The notes beneath the pieces were generated by a model, which saw only the letters and a list, made by a program, of their open reading frames with translations, was not told where the DNA came from and searched no databases. Below, piece after piece: positions 1-5,486 of a stretch of DNA of 6,777 bases (its first letter is position 1; each line of letters begins with the position of its first letter). The stretch lies in contig DJFQ01000210.1 in NCBI GenBank assembly GCA_002432095.1, positions 5,003 to 11,779 on the forward strand. The letters run 5' to 3'. The stretch is from Marinagarivorans sp. UBA5868. GTDB lineage: Bacteria; Pseudomonadota; Gammaproteobacteria; Pseudomonadales; Cellvibrionaceae. Both the position numbers and the translations under genes were made by a program.

Positions 1-1
1 C

Positions 2-490
2 TCAGCGGCTGTCCCCACGTTGCACCAGCCAGCGAATCACGCCAATCAAGTCGCCCTCCACACCAGAACGGCCAAGCTGTGCGATCAGCAAGCGCCCCAC
101 AAGGTGCTCAAATTTCCGCAGCAGCTCGGGAAATTCGTCTTCATAATGTTTCCACAGCTCACGACGAAAGTTTTGCTTTGCGTTCTTCTGAAGCTGTGTC
201 AGGGCTGCGCTCACTAGGTTATTTTGCTTGTGCAGCTCTTCACGCGCACTGGATAACGCGTTAATAGAGTTGGAAAGCTCCGCGTCTCGTGATTCAAGCG
301 TGGCCAATTCAAAAGCATCACACTCGCCAGTCTTGACGGCAATTTCCAGCTGAGGCCGCAATGCGATTAATTCGCTGTGGCTTTCCTGCAGCTCGGATAA
401 TTCGAAGTCAATCGTGCGGAGTCGCTGGAGGTTATTGGTCTTTTCGGTGCGCAGCTGGGCTGCGCGTCTGGCAAGGGTTTGGTAGGACAT
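2..490 (-). CDS. Hypothetical coiled-coil protein, 162 aa
   Basis: I do not recognise a family. The complete frame runs from an ATG at 488-490 to a TGA at 2-4. The start is supported by a purine-rich Shine-Dalgarno stretch (AAGGGGG) a few bases upstream on the minus strand. Residues about 8-110 are rich in Leu, Glu, Gln, Arg and Ser with heptad-like spacing (for example DFELSELQESHSELIALRPQ), so they probably form a coiled coil. The remaining 50 residues are more aromatic and hydrophobic (ELWKHYEDEFPELLRKFEHL, then an IAQLG and IRWLVQ stretch) and could be a small helical domain. No signal peptide or membrane segment is seen, so it is probably cytosolic. It lies 82 bases downstream of the DUF4236 gene on the same strand, so the two may be co-transcribed. 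Its function is unknown. Confidence 0.75.
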   Translation of the reverse strand: MSYQTLARRAAQLRTEKTNNLQRLRTIDFELSELQESHSELIALRPQLEIAVKTGECDAFELATLESRDAELSNSINALSSAREELHKQNNLVSAALTQLQKNAKQNFRRELWKHYEDEFPELLRKFEHLVGRLLIAQLGRSGVEGDLIGVIRWLVQRGDSR

Positions 491-540
491 GCTGCCCCCT
501 TTCGCTGTGGATTGGGGGTAGATTAGCGTGTGGGATTTAA

Positions 541-563
541 GATTTGTGACGGGGATTTGTCAC
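541..563. repeat. Short paired repeat between the two minus-strand genes
   Basis: GATTTGTGAC (541-550) and GATTTGTCAC (554-563) form a direct repeat with one mismatch and a 13-base period. The same bases also contain an inverted repeat, GTGAC (546-550) and GTCAC (559-563), around an 8-base loop. It lies just past the DUF4236 stop codon, within the gap before the 2-490 gene. There is no T-run after the stem on the minus strand, so it is not a convincing terminator. It could be an operator or a chance pattern. Confidence 0.35.
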
Positions 564-572
564 TAGAAGTCC

Positions 573-1883
573 TTAGGTCATCTCGAATGGTTCAATAGTT
601 TTGAACTCTCCTGATTGGAGCAGCTTCCTTCTGTGTTCGCTCTGCGACACGAAGTCAACCGGATCGACGTTATTGAGGTTCGAGAAATTTAATCTCGTGT
701 ATTCTTTTCGTAAGATCTTTGCGGACAATATGTAATCATCGTTTACATGGCCAGTTGCCTTATTGACTCTTTGTGTATATCCAGAGGCAATAACAACATT
801 AGCTGCAGGAAGTGTTTTAAAGACAATTCCCGACACCCGCATCAATATGCCATGGACATGCAGGGAGTATTCTTCTTTGACTTGCTTCTTAGTCTTTTCC
901 TTTATAAGTAAGCGCTTCCCGTTTGCTGACAACGAGGCGGTTTTTGCTGGCACATCTTCTATTTCGGGAAGATCTATATCTACGTACACTTGCGATAGGT
1001 CATTTCCGAAGTCAAATGACACGAAGGTTTCGCGCGGCCATTCGGCATCCTTTATTTGGTTTTCGAGATGCTCAAGCATAACTTCTGGATTGCTTCGGAT
1101 GTTGTTGTCGAAATTTGCTTTTAGTATCTCTTCCCTTTTGTCATGCTCACCTTTGAGTTCTGTCCAGCTCTTTAAATCCGTCAAATACCGATCCATTGCT
1201 TTCCTGTATTTTTCAGCGGAATCTCTTCGTAGCTGCTCCCAATCGGCCTGGGCCTCTCTGAATTTTTTCTGGATTGTCTTATTTATGTTTTCGAGGCTCT
1301 TAACCCCTCCGGGAACGATTTTGTGGTACCACTTTAGGGGGGTAAGAACGAGAACTGGTTGTTCAGGAGGTACGGCGGGTTCAGGTTTCTGTGGCGCAGC
1401 TTCTGCAAAACGCTTGGGCTGATACGCAGGTGTGCCCCATGATCTCGGATCAGGTGATTCTAGGTAAATTTCGGTCAGTAGCGCTGTATCATCTTGGAGT
1501 TTTTCTATGTGCTCTTGAAGCATCTGTGCTATTTCATGTGATTTTTGTTCCCAGGCGATTTTTGCTAATTTTTTCTCCGAGTACTGCGAGGAGTTGCCAG
1601 AGAATTCGACCTGTCCTGTTTCTTCATTTAATTTTATCGTGACTTCTACGCGGGTCGATTCTCGTAAGGCCGGTGGCTGGCTGATTTTTCTTGCGGATTG
1701 GCGATAGATTCTCTCACTATATGAAATCCCTGTGCCCGGTATGCTGCATCTGGTGCTCACTCCTCGCTTGCCGATGTTTACGGACGCTCCACGCCCCCCG
1801 ATGGTCACACTGCCACCTCGCAAACTCATGTTGACCCTAACCCCAGGCATTATTTTAATGTTCTTCCTAAATCTGAAACCCAT
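573..1883 (-). CDS. DUF4236 domain-containing protein, 436 aa
   Basis: Residues 1-55 match the DUF4236 pattern as I know it: an opening MGFRFRK, then short Gly-rich beta repeats (GGSVTIGGRGASVNIGKRG) and an IPGTGISY ending. I chose the ATG at 1881-1883, not the one 17 codons upstream, for two reasons: the family begins at MGFRFRK, and a strong GAGGGGGGAAGC ribosome site directly precedes it. After a charged segment, a Pro-rich linker (around PEPAVPPEQP) leads to a long Lys/Glu-rich helical region, then a C-terminal globular part with beta-strand character (HVHGILMRVSGIVFKTLPA, then SGYTQRVNKATGHVNDDYIL). That C-terminal part resembles those of other long DUF4236 proteins I recall. No catalytic motif, signal peptide or membrane helix is visible. 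The gene is AT-rich compared with the right half of the window. The role of DUF4236 is not established; the domain call is firm, the function unknown. Confidence 0.88.
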   Translation of the reverse strand: MGFRFRKNIKIMPGVRVNMSLRGGSVTIGGRGASVNIGKRGVSTRCSIPGTGISYSERIYRQSARKISQPPALRESTRVEVTIKLNEETGQVEFSGNSSQYSEKKLAKIAWEQKSHEIAQMLQEHIEKLQDDTALLTEIYLESPDPRSWGTPAYQPKRFAEAAPQKPEPAVPPEQPVLVLTPLKWYHKIVPGGVKSLENINKTIQKKFREAQADWEQLRRDSAEKYRKAMDRYLTDLKSWTELKGEHDKREEILKANFDNNIRSNPEVMLEHLENQIKDAEWPRETFVSFDFGNDLSQVYVDIDLPEIEDVPAKTASLSANGKRLLIKEKTKKQVKEEYSLHVHGILMRVSGIVFKTLPAANVVIASGYTQRVNKATGHVNDDYILSAKILRKEYTRLNFSNLNNVDPVDFVSQSEHRRKLLQSGEFKTIEPFEMT

Positions 1884-2260
1884 GCTTCCCCCCTCTAGGC
1901 GCATTGCCAACCCGTAAAATTGCTTATTAAACAATAGCAGCGGTACTGCAACCCGGGTAAAAGCTTGTTTCCAGTAATCGGTATCTATTCCTTAACTGCA
2001 CGAGATTTAACATAGACCTATCTTAGATGTGGTGTCCGGGACAGATTTGCTTCACCATTTAATTAGTGCTCGAAGAGCAAGAGCTGTCGAGTGACCTTAG
2101 CTTCACCATGTCCCTAAACGTTCCTTTAAAATTAGACAATCCCGTTGGGCTTGGCTCGCCTTTCGAAAAACTTTCCTCCACGTCTGCCCATCCGTCGGCA
2201 GCTGACGAACCCAACCATAAAGTTGGCTATACCTAATACTCCACACGAAGGAGATTTAGC
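1884..2260. other. Intergenic region between divergent DUF4236 and YHYH genes
   Basis: This stretch separates two divergently read genes and should hold both promoters, but I see no convincing -35/-10 pair for either. It contains several short structured elements: a palindrome TGTCC-G-GGACA (2033-2043), a 10-base direct repeat GCTTCACCAT (2049-2058 and 2100-2109), a hairpin CGTCGG-CAG-CTGACG with one G-T pair (2193-2207), and a stem CCAAC/GTTGG (2211-2215 with 2222-2226) shortly before the YHYH gene. A 42-codon open frame at 2108-2236 lacks a ribosome site and is not called. Confidence 0.5.
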
Positions 2261-2392
2261 ATGAAGTATCTGAGCATTTTAGGTTTGCTATTTGTTGTTT
2301 TGGTTTCCGTGAATGTGGCGGCGCATTCTGGGGGAACAAATAAAGAGGGTTGCCACAAGAACCACAAGACCGGCGACTACCACTGTCATTGA
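2261..2392 (+). CDS. Small secreted YHYH-motif peptide, 43 aa
   Basis: The ATG at 2261 follows a good AAGGAG Shine-Dalgarno with ideal spacing, and the frame ends with TGA at 2390-2392. Residues 1-21 form a short signal peptide: Lys2, a hydrophobic core (LSILGLLFVVLVSV), and a Val-Ala-Ala signal-peptidase I site. The mature part is only about 22 residues: HSGGTNKEGCHKNHKTGDYH followed by a terminal Cys-His. This matches the YHYH-type motif (HSGGT, GCH, K-x-G-x-YHCH) seen at the end of longer secreted or nuclease-linked proteins. Candidate metal ligands are His22, Cys31, His32, His35, His41, Cys42 and His43. Here the protein is essentially signal peptide plus motif. The frame is too small for default gene callers. 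It stands alone on its strand, with a terminator about 95 bases downstream. Its function is unknown; a periplasmic or extracellular metal-binding role is inference. Confidence 0.85.
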   Translation: MKYLSILGLLFVVLVSVNVAAHSGGTNKEGCHKNHKTGDYHCH

Positions 2393-2398
2393 CTTGAT

Positions 2399-2421
2399 TG
2401 CGCCAGTTTCAGGCTGGCGCA
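2399..2421 (+). other. Stem-loop just after the YHYH gene
   Basis: TGCGCCAG (2399-2406) pairs perfectly with CTGGCGCA (2414-2421) around a 7-base loop, starting 6 bases after the stop codon of the small peptide gene. No T-run follows (AGCCCCTCC), so it is not a classical intrinsic terminator. It may protect the mRNA 3' end or simply be a 3'-UTR hairpin. Confidence 0.5.
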
Positions 2422-2485
2422 GCCCCTCCAAACAGAAGGCATTTCACAAATCATGCAATTCAATCAAGGCCACCAAAGAACACTC

Positions 2486-2514
2486 AAAACCCCGCACGTT
2501 TTGGGGTATTTTTT
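2486..2514 (+). terminator. Probable Rho-independent terminator of the YHYH gene
   Basis: ACCCC (2489-2493) pairs with GGGGT (2503-2507) across a 9-base loop, followed by ATTTTTT (2508-2514). Four As precede the stem. The five-base stem is short, but the G/C content and T-tail fit an intrinsic terminator on the plus strand. It would end the small peptide transcript. On the minus strand the stem is followed by four Ts, so weak bidirectional action is possible. Confidence 0.6.
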
Positions 2515-2641
2515 GGGATATTTCTTCGGTTAGTGAATTTTTAATGCTTTAAAATCAACTGGTTGCAGGTCTTGTCGGAGGCCGTCCGGTCCGCCATTTC
2601 ACATTGCAGTTCACTTCTCTGATCAATCCCTTATTTTCTTA

Positions 2642-2656
2642 TCCGCGTTGCGCGGA
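2642..2656. other. Perfect short hairpin in intergenic DNA
   Basis: TCCGCG and CGCGGA form a 6-bp perfect stem around a TTG loop. No T-run follows on either strand, so it is not a terminator. No function can be assigned. Confidence 0.35.
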
Positions 2657-2795
2657 ACCGTATTGTCAAATTCCTGTCATCCTGATGGATTAACGTCTGT
2701 TCACTTGCCTTGGCTTTAAGACTAAGAACGTGATTGTTGCCGAGCTGAGCGATACAACGATTGATTATTAACGGATACATAAACAGGACATTGGT

Positions 2796-2891
2796 ATGCA
2801 GGATTATCTTGAAGAATTGCTTGAAGACCGGGATTACCTGGTTGAAGATCTGGACGCGGAAGAGGGTCTGGATGAAGTGGCAGAGGTCTGA
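2796..2891 (+). CDS. Possible small acidic peptide, 31 aa
   Basis: The ATG at 2796 is preceded by AGGA (2785-2788) at 7 bases, a good Shine-Dalgarno spacing, and the frame closes with TGA at 2889-2891. The peptide (MQDYLEELLEDRDYLVEDLD, then 11 more residues) has 14 Asp/Glu, six Leu and a single basic residue, and could form an acidic amphipathic helix. I recognise no family. No terminator or partner gene is evident nearby; the next gene on the strand starts 233 bases later. It could be a real microprotein, a leader peptide or a chance frame. The ribosome site and strongly biased composition are the only support. Confidence 0.35.
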   Translation: MQDYLEELLEDRDYLVEDLDAEEGLDEVAEV

Positions 2892-3073
2892 AAGCTGGCC
2901 GCTGTATAAGTGTTTCCCTCCTTTTTCTTCCTTTTGTGACACCCCTCTTCTATCTTTAATGAAATCGCAGGATTTTTGCTCAATGCTAGATCCCGCGTTT
3001 GGTATGTGATCGGCGTAATATCCCGTTTGTTCTGTTTCCGCCAGATTCACGCTACCCTATGGGCCATTTTTGA

Positions 3074-3094
3074 GGTCGGCGGTGCCCGCCGGCC
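3074..3094 (+). promoter_or_regulatory. Strong leader hairpin upstream of the 3125 gene
   Basis: GGTCGGCGG (3074-3082) pairs with CCGCCGGCC (3086-3094) around a 3-base TGC loop: nine pairs including one T-G. The pairing ends 30 bases before the ATG at 3125. There is no T-run, so it is not a terminator. GGGCC at 3061-3065 can pair alternatively with GGCCC at 3091-3095, which would compete with the base of the stem. It may be a structured 5'-UTR element affecting translation or mRNA stability. Confidence 0.4.
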
Positions 3095-3124
3095 CGACCC
3101 ACCAGCGTCAACAGACCGGATACC

Positions 3125-4480
3125 ATGTTTCTACACGATACGGACAAAGCACAAGCTGTACTTTTTTTCGGAAAAGAAGGCATCTCCAAAGAGCTGCTAT
3201 ACCCCGAGTTGGAGGCGTTGCTGGAGGGTTTTGTCCCACTTGAAGAATGGTCTAACACCACGCAAAAGGCTGCCTATATAGAGTTTAATCACCAGTTTGT
3301 GGTGACGGCGGCGGTATTTTTCAGCATGGCGTTCGATGCCAAGGGTGCGGTGGACTCTGGATGGAATTTGCCATTGTTGGATATGGCACGCACCACAGCT
3401 AAAGGCCCCGATTTGGGAGCGGGACCTATTCGAATCGCCTGCGCCAGCCAGTGCCCGATCGCCTACTTCAAAGACTGGTTGTGGGACCCGGACATGGATC
3501 CCGAAGGACCACAATTCAAACAAATTAAACGTTCGCTTAAACGTAATCGCCTCGGGGTGCATTTTCGCTCCACTCGCACATCGGATGACGCCGTCGGTGG
3601 ATTTTCCGCGCAAGAGACGCAGCGCCTCGAAGCTCATCTTTCGCAACATTTCAGCAAACAATATGAAAAAGCGTTGCGCGAACAAATGTCGCAGTTGTTA
3701 GAGGGGCAGCGTTTGCGCATCGCCAGCATGGTCAGTGATCGCGACCAGGCGGTGCAGACAATGCGCACCGATTTCGAGCGGCGTATAGAAGAGCTGCAAA
3801 AGCAGCTCGAAGAAAGCGAAATTGCACGGGCGGATTTGGATAAACGCAACCAGGAGCTACGTCTGACTATTGATGGTCAGGTGCAAAAAATCGAGGGGCT
3901 GCGAGAGTATTACGAGCACAAATTGCGGCGGTTACAGGGCTCTGACAGTGAAACGCTGGAGACCGTGCGTGCGCGACTTGAAAGTGAAATGCAAAATCGG
4001 ATGCGCAGCGCCACTGGTGAATTAAATGAGTTGCTGAAGATGAAAGAGGTGGAGCTGCAATATCGCGTCGAACACGAGGAGCAGCTGCAGCAGGAAATTT
4101 TCCGCCTGCGTCGCGAACATCAGGAATCGCTGGTCAGCAGTGGCGACCAATTTCTCGAAAATCTTAGCCGCAAAGGCGTTAACTTCGTTACGTATCAACC
4201 CGGCGCAGGTCATATCACCATCCCTTATTCGGAGATGTCACTTTTTCTGGAAAATCCGCCCGCGTTTACCGCTGCCTATTGCGGCGTGAGTGAAAAACAA
4301 TATCTCGCCTGGCTTCGGCATTACCAAGCGCCAGTGTGCAATGCTTTGGACGATAACGGTGAAATGTGCTGTGCCAACCTGCACCGCGTAACCAGTCCCA
4401 CCGACTTTGTCGTCGGCGAGAGCGATGTATGTGATAAACACCAGCGTACGCAGCGACCCGGCAAGCTTAAAGCGATCTGA
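3125..4480 (+). CDS. Coiled-coil protein with candidate zinc-binding tail, 451 aa
   Basis: Residues 1-150 are a globular domain with conserved-looking stretches (FFGKEGISKELLYPELEALL; GPDLGAGPIRIACASQCPI; LWDPDMDPEGP). Residues about 160-350 form a long charged coiled coil. Residues 352-403 are a second compact part (VNFVTYQPGAGHITIP, then CGVSEKQYLAWLRHY). The tail holds Cys405, Cys415, Cys416, His420, Cys436 and His439, a plausible zinc site. I recall pseudomonad-type proteins with this same layout and a GESD-x-C-x2-H ending, sometimes labelled ParA-like. No Walker A motif is visible here, so that label looks unjustified. No signal peptide or membrane helix is seen, so it is probably cytosolic. 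The ATG at 3125 has only a weak ribosome site (CGGA). It is first of three closely spaced genes; the PLP enzyme gene starts about one base after its stop. Exact role unknown. Confidence 0.85.
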   Translation: MFLHDTDKAQAVLFFGKEGISKELLYPELEALLEGFVPLEEWSNTTQKAAYIEFNHQFVVTAAVFFSMAFDAKGAVDSGWNLPLLDMARTTAKGPDLGAGPIRIACASQCPIAYFKDWLWDPDMDPEGPQFKQIKRSLKRNRLGVHFRSTRTSDDAVGGFSAQETQRLEAHLSQHFSKQYEKALREQMSQLLEGQRLRIASMVSDRDQAVQTMRTDFERRIEELQKQLEESEIARADLDKRNQELRLTIDGQVQKIEGLREYYEHKLRRLQGSDSETLETVRARLESEMQNRMRSATGELNELLKMKEVELQYRVEHEEQLQQEIFRLRREHQESLVSSGDQFLENLSRKGVNFVTYQPGAGHITIPYSEMSLFLENPPAFTAAYCGVSEKQYLAWLRHYQAPVCNALDDNGEMCCANLHRVTSPTDFVVGESDVCDKHQRTQRPGKLKAI

Positions 4481-4481
4481 A

Positions 4482-5447
4482 GTGTCCCTCTTACCGCTCT
4501 CTTGGGCACATTTGTCACTCCGTGAAGTGGCAAACCTCGCGCCGGTGCAGCTGTTGAAATGGAGGTTGGCGGACACGTTTGGCCTGGAAGTCGCCATGCG
4601 GCGAGAGGACCTTCTTCACCCAACCCTCGGTGGCAATAAGTTTTACAAACTTGCCGGCCATCTCGATGCCTTCCGGAAAAGCGGCGCCTATCGCCTGCTG
4701 AGTTTTGGGGGTGCTTTTTCCAATCATCTCTACGCCCTCGCTGCCGCCGGTCATGAACTGAATATTCCTACCGTAGGCATTGTCCGTGGCGAAAAACCAG
4801 AGCGACTCAGTCCGACGCTGCAGGATGCGACGGGACTGGGTATGGAGCTGGTTTTCATCTCCCGCGCGGAGTATCGCCTCAAGTCCGACCCTCAATGGAT
4901 AGCGAAATTACGACTTCGTTTCGCGGATGCGTATGTTATTCCAGAGGGCGGGGGCGACGCGCTTGGCTCGGAGGGGTGCATGGTATGGGCGGCCGCTGCC
5001 GCCGCTGCATCCCCTTGGCGACCCGATGTGATGTGCGTAGCAGTTGGAACCGGTGGTACCGCTGCAGGAGTGCTTGCGGCAAATGTCAGCAAGGAGGTGG
5101 AGGCTTTTCTCGTTCTCAGCGGAACGCCGGCAGAAATTACTGACATGGAAACCGAAATTGTGACGCGAGCATGTGGGTTGACGGCAAAGGAACGGTATCA
5201 GTTGCCGTCTTTTCACCTGGAAAGCAACTATTCTTGTGGAGGGTATGCGCGTTTGCCAGCGGAGTTGCGCCAATTTATAGGCGAATTTGAGGCGGAAACA
5301 GGCGTACCTCTGGACCCGGTCTACACCGCAAAAATGATGTGGGGTATAGCGCATAAAGCCCGCAGTGGGCAGTGGCAACCGGGCACTCGAATATTGGTGC
5401 TCCATAGTGGTGGTTTGCAGGGCCGGCGGGGATTTCCCGCTCTCTGA
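4482..5447 (+). CDS. ACC deaminase/D-cysteine desulfhydrase family PLP enzyme
   Basis: This is a fold-type II PLP enzyme of about 321 residues, the usual family length. Numbered from the GTG at 4482, the PLP-binding Lys is Lys53 in GGNKFYKL. Ser80-Asn81-His82 lies in GGAFSNH, the phosphate-binding loop GTGGTAAG is at 189-196, VYTAKM at 280-285 contributes a candidate active-site Tyr281, and HSGGLQGRRGF is near the C-terminus. His after SN, where I recall Gln in true ACC deaminases, favours a D-cysteine desulfhydrase-like enzyme (D-cysteine to pyruvate, ammonia and sulfide). Substrate is not proven. The frame is open from an ATG at 4407, which would overlap the upstream gene by 74 bases and add 25 residues that do not look like the family. 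The GTG one base after that gene's stop gives a family-like N-terminus, although its ribosome site is poor. Cytosolic, probably translationally coupled to 3125-4480. Confidence 0.88.
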   Translation: MSLLPLSWAHLSLREVANLAPVQLLKWRLADTFGLEVAMRREDLLHPTLGGNKFYKLAGHLDAFRKSGAYRLLSFGGAFSNHLYALAAAGHELNIPTVGIVRGEKPERLSPTLQDATGLGMELVFISRAEYRLKSDPQWIAKLRLRFADAYVIPEGGGDALGSEGCMVWAAAAAAASPWRPDVMCVAVGTGGTAAGVLAANVSKEVEAFLVLSGTPAEITDMETEIVTRACGLTAKERYQLPSFHLESNYSCGGYARLPAELRQFIGEFEAETGVPLDPVYTAKMMWGIAHKARSGQWQPGTRILVLHSGGLQGRRGFPAL

Positions 5448-5457
5448 TCAAATCCCA

Positions 5458-5486
5458 AGGCGCACCTCGGTAGCTGGGTAGCGCCT
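5458..5486 (+). promoter_or_regulatory. Inverted repeat ending at a start codon
   Basis: AGGCGC (5458-5463) and GCGCCT (5481-5486) are a perfect 6-bp inverted repeat around 17 bases. The right arm abuts the ATG at 5487. The loop contains the only weak purine-rich ribosome site candidate (GGGTAG). If it folds, the stem could limit ribosome access. A chance match is possible. Confidence 0.35.

Larger units (their letters stand above)
2393..3124. other. Gene-poor region before the core cluster
   Basis: About 730 bases carry no gene that I can name. Beyond the hairpin and terminator after the YHYH gene, it holds a tRNA-3'-end-like stretch ending in CCGCCA (about 2545-2596), a perfect hairpin TCCGCG-TTG-CGCGGA (2642-2656), a possible small acidic ORF (2796-2891) with a ribosome site, and a strong GC hairpin (3074-3094) in the leader of the next gene. 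A minus-strand open frame at 2631-3050 starts with GTG, lacks a clear ribosome site and resembles nothing I know, so it is not called. The first 650 bases are AT-rich like the left half of the window. Confidence 0.5.

Noticed and set aside
763..1422. 219-codon plus-strand frame inside the DUF4236 gene
   Set aside because: It is antisense to a clear DUF4236 protein, and its Ser/Phe/Cys-rich translation is typical of a shadow frame.
2144..2226. Possible integron attC site from GTTGGGC and ACCCAAC
   Set aside because: The motifs are in the wrong order for an attC site (which begins RYYYAAC and ends GTTRRRY), and no recombinase or cassette array is seen.
2108..2236. 42-codon plus-strand open frame just before the YHYH gene
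   Set aside because: It has no Shine-Dalgarno, runs through hairpin-forming DNA and resembles no known protein; it is most likely chance.
2313..2552. 79-codon open frame overlapping the YHYH gene
   Set aside because: It is in another frame of a well-supported small gene and runs through the terminator and hairpin; no ribosome site.
2631..3050. 139-codon minus-strand open frame in the gene-poor region
   Set aside because: It starts with GTG, has no clear ribosome site, matches no family I know, and overlaps the better-supported small acidic ORF on the other strand.
4407..4481. Upstream ATG start for the PLP enzyme
   Set aside because: It would overlap the preceding gene by 74 bases and add residues unlike the family N-terminus; the GTG at 4482 gives the expected length, though a start at 4407 cannot be fully excluded.
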